A stretch of DNA of 28,960 nt, from positions 132,970 to 161,929 of the forward strand of contig NW_008246151.1 of NCBI RefSeq assembly GCF_000281045.1, given 5' to 3'. The notes beneath the pieces are model-generated. The model had not been told where the DNA came from. It saw only the letters and a program-made list of their open reading frames with translations, and ran no database searches. The translations under genes and the position numbers were made by a program. Origin of the DNA: Saprolegnia diclina VS20 (lineage: Eukaryota > Oomycota > Saprolegniomycetes > Saprolegniales > Saprolegniaceae). Positions 19,838 through 28,953 of this stretch are shown piece after piece; the stretch's first letter is position 1, and every line of letters begins with the position of its first letter.

Positions 19838-20513
19838 TTACGCGGCATCCGGGTAGGCGACTTCATGTGTTTCGTCCTTGGCGGCCTCGTACTCGGCGAT
19901 CGTCACGTCGCCGCGAAGCAAGACTGGCTGTTTGGCGCCAAAGATGACGTCACCGTCGACGTACACAGCGCGCACATGCTGCATGTCGGGCACGTGAAAC
20001 ATGGTGTCCATGAGTGTGCGCTCAAAGATCGCGCGCAGGCCACGCGCACCCGTGTTGCGGCGCACAGCGAGCTCTGCGATTGCATCGAGACCGCACGGCG
20101 TCACGTGGAAGTCGACGTTGTGGAGTGCAAAGAGGGCACGGTACTGCTTGATGAGCGAGTTCTTGGGCTCACTCACGACGCGGACAAGTTCGTGGCGGTT
20201 GAGGCCAAGCGTGCTCACAAGGACGGGGAAGCGCCCGACAAACTCGGGAATGAGCCCGTACGCCACGAGGTCCTGCGGCTCGGACTGCGTCAGGAGCTCG
20301 CCGACGCGGTCGAGGTCCGTCACTTTCGTGTCTTTCATCTGCGACTCAAAGCCGATGCTCGCGGTCGCGGTGCGGCGCGAAACAATGTGCTCGAGACCCG
20401 CGAACGCGCCGCCGCAGATGAAGAGGATGTTGGTCGTGTCGATCGCAATGAACTCACCGCGCGGGTTCTTGCGGCCGCCCTTCTCGGGCACGTTGACCGT
20501 GCAGCCTTCAAGC

Positions 20514-20551
<38 letters not shown>

Positions 20552-21758
20552 GTCGCGCGTGATGCTCACCTACCACACTACTGTAATGTTGGCGCCATCA
20601 TACTCGTCAACAAACGTTTTCGCTCTTGCGAGAAATCTTGTCGATCTCGTCAATGTAAATGATGCCCTTCTGCGCCGCTTCCAGGTCAAAGTTGGCCGCT
20701 TGGTAGAGCTTGTACAGAATGGACTCGACGTCCTCGCCCACATACCCGGCCTGCGTGAGGCACGTGGCGTCCGCGATCACAAGCGGCACTTGCGCCAGCC
20801 GCGCGAGTGTCTTGGCCATGAGCGTCTTGCCCGACCCCGTCGGCCCCACAACGAGGATGTTGGTCTTGTCAATCTCGACACTGTCGTCGACAGCAACTGT
20901 TGGCGTCGTCGGAGGCGTTGCACCCTCGGCGGCGACTACGCTTGGCGGCACGGCAATGGCTTCGAGCTGGATGCCGTGCTTCACCGACTGGTAGATGGCC
21001 GGCTCATCCACCATGGCCGACACCCGCATCGAGCGCGGGTGACCGTCATCAATGGGCACCTCTGGCGGCTTGAAGTTCATACTCAACCGCTTGTAGTGGT
21101 TGTGTACGCCAACCGCGAGCGCCTTCTTGACGTTCTCTTGGCCGATGACGTACTTGTTGAGGCCGTCGTAGATCTCGCGCGGCGTGAGCACTTTGGGCGC
21201 CGGTGCCGGTGGCGTGTTGACGCGCTGACTGTCGTTCAAGAGCCGATCAAAGTCGCTGTCATCTACAACCCCACGATGAGTCGAGATTCATCATATCCAC
21301 GGAAGCCGACTCGAGATGCGAAGACGGGGTGTCGACTGGAACTGCGACGACGGCGTCTGGAACATGGAGCCAGCATGCGGCGGGTCGGCCGCGAGCGACT
21401 TGACGGCAAAATACGTTTTGCAACCTTCGCAGCCGACAATGTCACCGGGCTCGAGCTGACGCGACGTCAACGGCAACGTTGTAGCAGGTGCCGCCGATGC
21501 CCCACACGTTGGCGTGGACCGCGGAACTGCAATCGCAAGCTTGAGCGACTCGCCGCAATGCGGGCACGTAAGCTCGGACGCATCCCGGGTCTCGGTGCCA
21601 AAGCAGCGGACAGTCGGTGGCGTCAACCGAGGCAACGTTGCCATCATTGGCGCGCGCGGATACATCGAGCAGTAGCGAGCAGCAGTCGTGAGGCGGCTAT
21701 GGCGGGCGGCCACGCGGGGCATTGCGCGGAGGTAGCGGCCGAGGCGCGGAAGGACCAT
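19838..21758 (-). CDS. CLPX: Mitochondrial ClpX, AAA+ unfoldase of ClpXP
   Basis: ATP-driven unfoldase that feeds proteins to the ClpP peptidase in the mitochondrial matrix. Exons 21311-21758, 20616-21262 and 19838-20569 give 608 aa; introns are 48 and 46 nt. The N-terminus ([20 protein letters not shown]) is basic and acid-free, typical of mitochondrial targeting. Two CxxC pairs (C65/C68 and C110/C113) suggest a zinc-binding domain, with an unusually long spacer between them. The AAA+ core shows Walker A GPTGSGKT (289-296), pore-1 loop GYVGED (322-327), Walker B IIYIDEID (350-357), [15 protein letters not shown], the ClpP-docking IGF loop (437-439), EFVGRFP (474-480) and sensor-2 GARGLR (539-544). 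About 65 residues of poorly conserved sequence are inserted before Walker A. The IGF loop implies a working ClpP partner. ATG 21758 is the first in frame. Confidence 0.95.
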
Positions 21759-22107
21759 GATCGGGCGTGGCAGGAACACTTGTGTCGAATTTTCGCCGGA
21801 GGTTATCGTGCTTTAATCCTCATAATTAAATTTGTATACAAAAACCAAGTGAACGCTACAGACACGACCAAAAGATTGCCGTCGGCTTGCTGGCCTCCAA
21901 GGGGCGCGGGCGGTCGAGGAGCTCACCATGTAGTGTCATCGTGCTGGAGGATCGCCACCTGCGCGCAGGTCGACCGACACAAGAGGCTGCCCGTGCGCGG
22001 TGCATGGATGGCGAGGCCCAACGTAGCGTCGTATATTTGGCCCGTGGCCACCCGTCGCGCCGACGAGCGCAAACATCATGTTTACCGCTTCGTATCTACT
22101 CTAGGAT
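21759..22107. other. Intergenic region upstream of ClpX
   Basis: About 350 bases between the ClpX start and the stop codon of the Gdt1-like gene, both on the minus strand. An AT-rich patch at 21812-21845 may belong to the ClpX promoter. No open frame is convincing. Confidence 0.5.
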
Positions 22108-23222
22108 CTACTCTTCCGGGCCAAAGGCGAGCGAGTGCAGGGCAAAGAGCAAGAAGAGGACGCCGCCGACCACAGTCACCGTCTTCTCCGAGATGCGCGA
22201 CGCGAGGAGCTTGCCGCCGACAACGGCGAGGCCCGTGCACATCGAGTGGCCGAGGATCGCACCCAACGTCACTAGACCAAGATGAGACGCAAGAAGAGGC
22301 GGAATAGGGCGTACCGCCAAACGCATCGTTCGCGGCCGCGAGCGTAATCGTAGCAATCTACAAACGCTGAGTTTGGAAGGCAAGGATCACGTTGCGTACC
22401 TGGGACCGGTCGCCCCACTCAGCGAGGAAGGTGAGGAAGAAGGCTTGCGAGAAAACCTTCATCGTACCCGACGACGGGCCGATGGGCGCGCCGCCTTCAA
22501 CCGACTCGACATCTTCGGCGTTCTTCTTGCCCTCGAGCTCTTCTTCGACCTCGGTGAGCTCTTCCGACGGACCGCTACATGACGAGTTGTATCCGTAAGC
22601 TAGAAGCGAGCGATGGCCTACTTGGCGTTCATCTCGCGCGAGTCGTAGAGCATCTTGAGACCGAAAAACACAAACTAGACGATGCTTGCATGAGCAAGAG
22701 GTCAGAAGCAGCATGGCAACGTCGTACCAAGAAGGCGCCAGCATAGTGTGTGAGGCGCGGGGGCAGGAAAAAGGCGGCAACACCACCGAGGACGACTGAG
22801 AGCACCGTCATGACAATGAGCGCCCCGATCGCACCGGCGAAGACAACGATACGATCATGCTTCATCGAGAGAATCGCGGCAATGAAGAAGGTCTTGTCGC
22901 CAACTTCGGTCGCCCAGATCGTGATGATGCCACTCATAAAGCCCGACCAGAACTTGTTGACCTTGTTCTTCACGCGTTTGAGGCCTGTGTTGTTGGCGTC
23001 GTCGTCGCGGTCGCGGTTGCTGGCAGCGGCGAGCGGCTTGACGCCACTGCTGGGCGCGAGGAGCGGGTCGATGGCGTCACGGACGCGCGCCGACCACTTG
23101 TCGAACTCGCGCCTCTGGAGCACACCATCGTGGTCCTCGTCGGCAGCGTCAAAGGCGTCGCGCTGGCCCACGACGGAGACCAGCGTCAGGAGCAGAAGCA
23201 GGAGCACCGGACTTGCCTTCAT
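22108..23222 (-). CDS. Gdt1/TMEM165-family cation transporter with N-terminal EF-hand
   Basis: UPF0016 (Gdt1/TMEM165/PAM71) proteins move Mn2+ and Ca2+ into the Golgi or plastid. Exons 22728-23222, 22622-22674, 22400-22574, 22315-22357 and 22108-22271 give 309 aa; introns are 53, 47, 42 and 43 nt and three of four start GTACG. A signal peptide (KASPVLLLLLLTLVSVVG) leads to a canonical EF-hand loop, DEDHDGVLQRRE (28-39), with acidic ligands at D28, D30, D32 and E39. The two hallmark transporter motifs follow: EVGDKT (106-111) and EWGDRS (235-240), each in a hydrophobic segment, with an acidic central loop (EELTEVEEELEGKKN) between them. The protein ends in LFALHSLAFGPEE. The signal peptide would place the EF-hand in the lumen. 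Human TMEM165 and yeast Gdt1 have no EF-hand, to my knowledge. ATG 23222 directly precedes the signal peptide. Confidence 0.92.
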
Positions 23223-23601
23223 GTTCACGAGCGGTGAAATCCGGGAATATTATGGTGCGCCCGTTGAACCCCCCAAAGCGGATACATCGAACGTATCCAC
23301 TTATAAAGGCAATCGCTGGCACGCTCGGATTGGCGCAACAGGATGATGGCGGCGATGGCTGACGGTCCTCGCCCATGTAGCCGCATCCGCCCGGGCGGCG
23401 GCGAGTGTCTACGTTCTACGCCCTAGTGGCTCTACCTCTCCAGCGTGTACGTTGGTCTCGTGGCCGCGCTGTGCTGCAGGATGTCTCTACCTTGGCATTC
23501 TACCACACACGCCGCGGACAGCCATGCTGCAACACCATACCACCCACACCTTTGCAGAGACAGAGTTTAAATGTACATTGCATTTATGCATACGGCCGCC
23601 A
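23223..23601. other. Intergenic region upstream of the Gdt1-like gene
   Basis: About 380 bases between the Gdt1-like start codon and the stop of the giant membrane protein gene, both on the minus strand. It should hold the Gdt1 promoter and the 3' end of nothing else. No protein-like frame, hairpin or repeat was found. Confidence 0.5.
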
Positions 23602-26600
23602 CTAGTCTTGGAGCGGTACGGCCGAGCGCCACGACCCGGCGTGCACCTCGGTGTCGGGGATGCTTGGCATGCGCAACGCGACGAAGCGCCAGAGCTTGAA
23701 GTCGAGTGCATACATGCGGCCGCGATAGCGAAGCGTGAGCAAGCCCGTGATCGCCGCCGACGCGCGGTCCAGAAAGTAGACGCCGTTGGACGTCCGGCTC
23801 GAGTGTTCAAAGAGGTACTTGGCGCCAGACGAGAAGAGGAGCGACGTGGCTTCGCACGCTCGCGGCTTGCGGCTGCGGAAGAAAATGAACCGAGTGCCGC
23901 AATAACACAGTACATTCCATCCCAACACGATGCCGACCAAGACGCCGAGGCGCTCGACCTGGCCAATCTCAATGGTGCCGCCGCGGCAGACGACCTGGAG
24001 ATCGACCTGCGGCAGGTCGCAGTCAAGGCCGAGACGCGTCGTCGGCGCCACGGGCGCAGCGAACGAGAGGGCGGCGGCCGTGACCCACACGGCTACGCTG
24101 TTGAACGTCGCATAGTACGCCGTGTAGCCTCTCGTGAAGACGATCATAATGTCGTTGACAACCGCGACGAGCCACGTGACCTCGCTCGCGGCGAGCAGCG
24201 TCTTGTACCACGGCATGGTCACAATAGCGAGCGTCGAGACGCGGCCCGAGAAGCCGAGGGTGACCGTGCTCGTCGAGAGAAGCGTGAGGGCCGTGACGCT
24301 TCGCAGCAGCAGGAACGGTCGACCGATCCAAACGTGGCCGCCGACACGCGCCAGCTCGAGCATGTTGAGGCCTTGGATGTGGCCGCGCGCCGCGACAATG
24401 TAGCCGCCCGTGATGACCGCGAGGACGATCATGACAAACGTGACGTAGAGCACGCCCGCGCGAAAGTAGCGCGCGATGTTTGTCGACACTTCCCACGCCA
24501 GCACGTCCTGCGCCAGCGGCGCCTGGAGCTCCGAGATCAGGTTGAGATGCCCGACGTCCCCGACGAACGCGACGACCTCCCGCTGCCCCATGGCCCAGTC
24601 AAAGATATAGTTCCACCCGAAAAACGAATACGTTGCGTCGTTGCTGTTGACGATGTTGATGTGCCAGAGCTCAATCGGGGAGGTGGGCGTGAGGCTCGCC
24701 CAGACCATGGCCCGGATGTCCATGGCTGCGATCTGCGCTGCGAGCGCTGCGACCGTTGACGCCGCCACGTCATACTTGTGCGCGCTGAGAAAGGCGGCGA
24801 GCGTCACGGGGTAGGCGCCGACGCACGACCCGAGGTTGAATGCGTCGTTGGCGCACACCGCATCGAGCGACGGGAGCCGCACCATCGTGGCCATAAACAC
24901 GTAAGCGTCGCGCGTCGGCTGGAGCAATCCCGACGTCGGTGCCCCCGACGAGCACGCAGCGTCAAACGAAAAGAACTGCCGCGGGCCCTTGAGTTTCGAG
25001 CCGGCGGTTCGCGCGGCGCCGGGGCAGAGGGGGGACCCGCCGTATCCGATGGGTACGAGCTGAAGCCATGCCAGCGGCAGCGGGTACGAGGTCACGATCG
25101 GCGTCACGTTGAAGTAGAGGGCTTCGGCGGCCGCGCTGTTGGCCACAGTCGATCGCACGTGCGCCAAGAGGTCGACGATGAAGGTGGCGAGCGCGGGTGG
25201 TACCGGCACGTACGTCATGTCAATAGTACCAAACGGACCGAGCGCCGTCGTCGTCAGGATCGCAAAGGCCTCGGGCAGCGGTGCCGCGAGCGTGCCATTG
25301 GTCATCATGACCGACTGCAGCGTCGTGGACGAGTTGACGAATGCATAGTTGCTGCTGCCGCGCACGAGGCTCTGTCCGCCAATGCCACTCGCATTGAACG
25401 CGACCGCACCGAGGTCATGGCCCAGTCCCCAGTACATTTTGTAGGACGTTTGCTGCGCCGTGCGGAACGTCCCGTTCTGCGCCTGGAGCGTCAGCGGGTA
25501 CGCGACGCCGTACGCATTCACGATCGCGTAGCTGTTGAGCACGCCGATGCGCTTGTAGTTTTGCCACTGCACGTCGTACGAGCTAATCTTGGCACTGGCC
25601 CAGTACGCAACTTCATCGCCGATCGAAGCCTTGGTCGGCGACGCGAGCTTGTTCAAAAGCGCGACGCCGTCGCCCGTCGCCGACAGCGCGCGGCCGATCG
25701 CAATGTCGAACGCGTCGCCCCAGCACGCGCTCCACGAAGTCGCATCGATGTTGCGCAGAAGCAGCTCGAGAAAGACGGCGCCGTTAGTCACTTGCGTCGC
25801 GCACCGCGCCTGGCGGGCTTGGCTGTGGGCGAGCTCCCACTTGCGAGCCACGTCCACGTAGCAGTAGGGCGTGAAGATCCACGGTGCGTTGCACGCGTCC
25901 GTCGAGCGCAGTCCCTCGATGGCGGTCACCACCTGCTGGGCATGCTGCAGCTTGGCGCCAAAGTTGACGGGCGCCGAGACGAGCGCGGTGGTCGCGCCAA
26001 AGTAGGCCGGTAGCGCCACTTGCTGCAAGGCGACGTTGTCCGAAGCGACGCCGAGCACGAGCTGCTCGTTGAACCAGTTGGCGATGAACGCGTGTGCGCC
26101 CGTCGAGTTGAAGCTGGCCCAGAACACGTCGTTGGCCATGTTGGTCGCCGACACTTGGACGTACGAGACGCTGCCCGCGATGGACGCGAGGATGTAGGCA
26201 AACCCGCCGAGGGCTGCGAGCCACGCGATCGCGATGGTCGTGGACGTCGACTTGCGAAGCGAAGAGCCGAGCGTCGATGCGGTGCGATTGGAGCCCTCCA
26301 AGGAGGGCGTCTCGAGCGCGACGCCACGCAGCGTCGGAAGCCCATTGGGCAAAACGACCCAGAGCGGCATGTCAAAGAGGCGTCGACGGAGCGGAAGGAC
26401 GCCGGTGAGGACACACGAGACGTCGTCCAGGACTGCGACCGCGTCGGTGGACTCTGGGAGCGGCGTTAAAAACGTGAGAGCCGCGCCCGAAAGCAGCAAG
26501 TTCTTGGTCGACGCCGTCGTCGCCCGCGGCAGCCAGCGCAGCCCGGCGCCAAACGCAACCAGTGGCACCGCCAACTGAACAGCGAGAAGCGTAAAAAAGC

Positions 26601-28926
26601 GCGGGGCCGACCCGAGCGCCACCGACGCGCTGGAGCACGCGACAGCGTAGTCCATGTTGGTGCTGTCGCAGACGCGGGCGATGGTCCCGACGGGCGAGAG
26701 CGGCGCGACTTGGTCGAGGATGAGAAACGCGAGCCAGAGCGCGCACGAGACGACGGGGCCGACGCGGGCCGTCACGGGCGCGTGCACGATGACCATAACG
26801 TCTTGGACCACGTACGTCACCCACGTCGCCTCGGCCGCGACGATCGCCGACGCGAGGAACCCGCGCGGAGATAGCGCGAGACGCGTGACGCCATTCTCGA
26901 CCAGCAGCTCTAGGCGCGTGGAGCTGAGGAGGCAGGCGGCCGCCGCGCCGCGTAGAAACAGCAGCGGCCGACCGACCCACGTGGCCCCAGCGACGCGGTT
27001 GAAGAAGGCGAGGTTGCGGCCGACGATGCCGAGCGACGCGTACCAAAGGCAGAGCAGCGCGACTAAGGCCAAGATGGCGCTCGTGGCCGCGATGAGGTAG
27101 ACGAGAACGACGGTCGCCTTCTCAATGTACCGGTTGCCGCTGCTCGTAGGCACGACCTTGGGCGTCAGCGCCGCCGACATGAGCACCATCGTAGTGACAT
27201 CCGCTTCGAGTTGCAAGACCTCGCGGCGACCCAGGACCCAGTCGTAGAGCATCGCGCTGCCGTAGAACGACCAGGCAGGCGACGTCGTGTCGAGCAGCGG
27301 CTGACGCAGGAGCTCCCCGTTGACGCCGCGAAACGAAAACTGCATGAGTTCGGGGCCAATGGCGAGGACCGCTGTCATGGCGTCCGCAGTCGGCACCGCG
27401 GCGCCGACGGCCGTCGCAAGTGTCGTCGCCACCGAGAGAAGATGAATGCACTCTGCGCGGCGCGTCGACGACAGCGCGCACGCGTCCGAAGCCGCCGGCG
27501 CCTGAAACTGAAGCGCTAAGACGAGACTGTTCGGGTCATCCAACGACACGGCGAGCGGCGCGCCCGAGTTGCATGCGTCAAAGAAGTTGATCGTCTCCTG
27601 CGCGAACGCGGTGCCAGCGTTGCGCGTGCAACCCGGGTTGCCGCCGTAGTAGACACGCGTGCTATCCGCTGTCCACGCTGGCGGCTGCGGCGTGAGCACC
27701 ACAGCCTTGGCGCGCACCAGGTCGTACTGCGCTTTGAGGTCGCGCTTGCTTGTGATGGCGTTGGCGACAACCGCCTGCACGGCGTCATAGACCTTGCGAA
27801 GTGCGGGCGGTGGCGCCACGTAAACGATGTCGACCGTCAAGAACGGCCCGATCGTGTCGTGAAAGAGCTGCGGCACCGGGTCGAACGTGCCGTCGGCGCG
27901 GCTGTTGCCGTTGATGAGCGCGAGGTTGTTGCGCGTTCGATTGAGCCCAAACCAGTTGGACGACGACGCAATGAGGCTGCGGTTGAAGGTCCACATGGCC
28001 CAGAGGTCGTTGAGCGGCTGCCAATACATGTTCTCCGAGCTCCACGGACCCGAAGCCGTCGCCGCGCTCTTGACGGCAAACGTGTGCGGCATCCCGAGCG
28101 CGTTCAAGATCGTAAACGATTCGGTGATGCCCGTCTCGGTCTTGTCTTGCCACAGCATCTCAAAACGCTGGACGCCAAACGACGTCCAGTACGCGACCTC
28201 GTCGGCCGCCGAGTGCGTCGGAAGCGCGGCGGCCGTCGTCGCCAGCCACTGCTGCCCGGCGCTGGTCGCTTGGAGCGGCCCGAGGAGACCGATCGAGAAG
28301 GCCTTGCCGGGCCCGGCCCAAAACCCGAGAAAGTTGCTCCACACTTGGTTGCGGAGCGTCGCTTCGAGGTACACGGCGGCGTTGGTCGCGTACTTGGTCG
28401 CGCACCGCGCCTGCCGCGCCTCCGTGTGCGCAATCTCAAACGACTTGTTGAAGTCCACGTAGCAGTGCTGCGTGTTCATGCGCAGCGACCACGCCGGTGA
28501 GAGCGTCCGAAGGTTGCGCACCGCGTACTCGAGCGACTGGAGTTCGTGGAGCACAAACTGGCGCGCATACGCCGGGTACACGAGGCTCGACGAGACGGGC
28601 GACGTGTACGACTTGACCATGACGGCGCTCAGCAGATCCAGGGGCGCGCCGTCCGGAAGGCCCGGGTGCAACAGCTTGTTGGCCACGTCCACGATAAACG
28701 CTTCGTGGCCGCTGAGGTTGTAGCCGGCCCACCACATGTCGTTCGCAAACGTCTCGCCGAGCTGGACGACGTACCAGAAGCCACTGGCAATCGACACGAG
28801 CATGTAGCCGAGGCCGAGCAGCGCTTCGAGCTTGCCCCAGCGCTTTGTTGGCAGCGTAGCCAGCGTCGGCGACGCCGCGATCGGCTCGGCGGGACGCACG
28901 CGGAGGCTCATTACCGGCGGTTCCAT
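23602..28926 (-). CDS. Giant tandem-duplicated membrane protein, unidentified
   Basis: A single 5.3-kb exon encodes 1774 aa that I cannot assign to a named family. It consists of two copies of one module (about residues 27-890 and 892-1755). Each copy starts with a hydrophobic segment (residues 35-55 and about 900-920), continues with a ~550-residue extracytoplasmic-looking region containing NDMWWAGYN or NDVFWASFN, CYVD followed by ARQARCAT, and DEVAYW, and ends with a cluster of membrane segments (about 605-800 and 1490-1690). That cluster carries WVGRPLLFLR or WIGRPFLLLR and AAEATWVTYVVQDVMVI or AASEVTWLVAVVNDIMIV. Conserved single cysteines suggest disulfides in the large loops. The start is the first ATG in frame (28926), with an initiator-like TCATTTG 21-27 bases upstream. 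A sensor, transporter or surface protein is possible; no catalytic motif is visible. The gene is intronless, unlike nearly all its neighbours. Confidence 0.88.
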   Translation of the reverse strand: MEPPVMSLRVRPAEPIAASPTLATLPTKRWGKLEALLGLGYMLVSIASGFWYVVQLGETFANDMWWAGYNLSGHEAFIVDVANKLLHPGLPDGAPLDLLSAVMVKSYTSPVSSSLVYPAYARQFVLHELQSLEYAVRNLRTLSPAWSLRMNTQHCYVDFNKSFEIAHTEARQARCATKYATNAAVYLEATLRNQVWSNFLGFWAGPGKAFSIGLLGPLQATSAGQQWLATTAAALPTHSAADEVAYWTSFGVQRFEMLWQDKTETGITESFTILNALGMPHTFAVKSAATASGPWSSENMYWQPLNDLWAMWTFNRSLIASSSNWFGLNRTRNNLALINGNSRADGTFDPVPQLFHDTIGPFLTVDIVYVAPPPALRKVYDAVQAVVANAITSKRDLKAQYDLVRAKAVVLTPQPPAWTADSTRVYYGGNPGCTRNAGTAFAQETINFFDACNSGAPLAVSLDDPNSLVLALQFQAPAASDACALSSTRRAECIHLLSVATTLATAVGAAVPTADAMTAVLAIGPELMQFSFRGVNGELLRQPLLDTTSPAWSFYGSAMLYDWVLGRREVLQLEADVTTMVLMSAALTPKVVPTSSGNRYIEKATVVLVYLIAATSAILALVALLCLWYASLGIVGRNLAFFNRVAGATWVGRPLLFLRGAAAACLLSSTRLELLVENGVTRLALSPRGFLASAIVAAEATWVTYVVQDVMVIVHAPVTARVGPVVSCALWLAFLILDQVAPLSPVGTIARVCDSTNMDYAVACSSASVALGSAPRFFTLLAVQLAVPLVAFGAGLRWLPRATTASTKNLLLSGAALTFLTPLPESTDAVAVLDDVSCVLTGVLPLRRRLFDMPLWVVLPNGLPTLRGVALETPSLEGSNRTASTLGSSLRKSTSTTIAIAWLAALGGFAYILASIAGSVSYVQVSATNMANDVFWASFNSTGAHAFIANWFNEQLVLGVASDNVALQQVALPAYFGATTALVSAPVNFGAKLQHAQQVVTAIEGLRSTDACNAPWIFTPYCYVDVARKWELAHSQARQARCATQVTNGAVFLELLLRNIDATSWSACWGDAFDIAIGRALSATGDGVALLNKLASPTKASIGDEVAYWASAKISSYDVQWQNYKRIGVLNSYAIVNAYGVAYPLTLQAQNGTFRTAQQTSYKMYWGLGHDLGAVAFNASGIGGQSLVRGSSNYAFVNSSTTLQSVMMTNGTLAAPLPEAFAILTTTALGPFGTIDMTYVPVPPALATFIVDLLAHVRSTVANSAAAEALYFNVTPIVTSYPLPLAWLQLVPIGYGGSPLCPGAARTAGSKLKGPRQFFSFDAACSSGAPTSGLLQPTRDAYVFMATMVRLPSLDAVCANDAFNLGSCVGAYPVTLAAFLSAHKYDVAASTVAALAAQIAAMDIRAMVWASLTPTSPIELWHINIVNSNDATYSFFGWNYIFDWAMGQREVVAFVGDVGHLNLISELQAPLAQDVLAWEVSTNIARYFRAGVLYVTFVMIVLAVITGGYIVAARGHIQGLNMLELARVGGHVWIGRPFLLLRSVTALTLLSTSTVTLGFSGRVSTLAIVTMPWYKTLLAASEVTWLVAVVNDIMIVFTRGYTAYYATFNSVAVWVTAAALSFAAPVAPTTRLGLDCDLPQVDLQVVCRGGTIEIGQVERLGVLVGIVLGWNVLCYCGTRFIFFRSRKPRACEATSLLFSSGAKYLFEHSSRTSNGVYFLDRASAAITGLLTLRYRGRMYALDFKLWRFVALRMPSIPDTEVHAGSWRSAVPLQD
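23680..26253 (-). repeat. Module 2 of the giant membrane protein
   Basis: Second protein-level copy with the same order of landmarks: NDVFWASFNSTGAHAF, CYVDVARKWELAHSQARQARC, DEVAYWASAK, FDWAMGQREV, WIGRPFLLLR and ASEVTWLVAVVNDIMIV. It ends with a soluble tail that contains VYFLDRASAAITGLL. A shorter counterpart of this tail (CVLTGVLPLR and MPLWVVLPNGLPTLRG) joins module 1 to module 2. Boundaries are approximate. Confidence 0.8.
26280..28848 (-). repeat. Module 1 of the giant membrane protein
   Basis: First protein-level copy, about 865 residues from the N-terminal membrane segment through the C-terminal membrane cluster. It matches module 2 in the same order at CYVDFNKSFEIAHTEARQARC, DEVAYWTSFG, YDWVLGRREV, WVGRPLLFLR and AEATWVTYVVQDVMVI. 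The copies are clearly diverged in sequence, so the duplication is old. Boundaries are approximate. Confidence 0.8.
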
Positions 28927-28946
28927 GTCCCTTGGCGCCAAAACCA

Positions 28947-28953
28947 CAAATGA
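28947..28953 (-). promoter_or_regulatory. Initiator-like TCATTTG upstream of the giant gene
   Basis: On the minus strand TCATTTG lies 21-27 bases before the start codon, similar to the oomycete initiator TCATTYY. It supports the choice of ATG 28926 as the true start and argues against an upstream exon. Pattern match only. Confidence 0.35.

Noticed and set aside
20001-22307. 768-codon open frame on the plus strand opposite ClpX and the Gdt1-like gene
   Set aside because: Arginine- and serine-rich shadow that spans two unrelated minus-strand genes and the gap between them; the minus-strand products are unambiguous.
23452-26013. Long plus-strand frames (435 and 411 codons) opposite the giant membrane protein
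   Set aside because: Extremely R/D/A/H-rich translations typical of reversed GC-rich codons; the minus frame shows membrane helices and an internal repeat.
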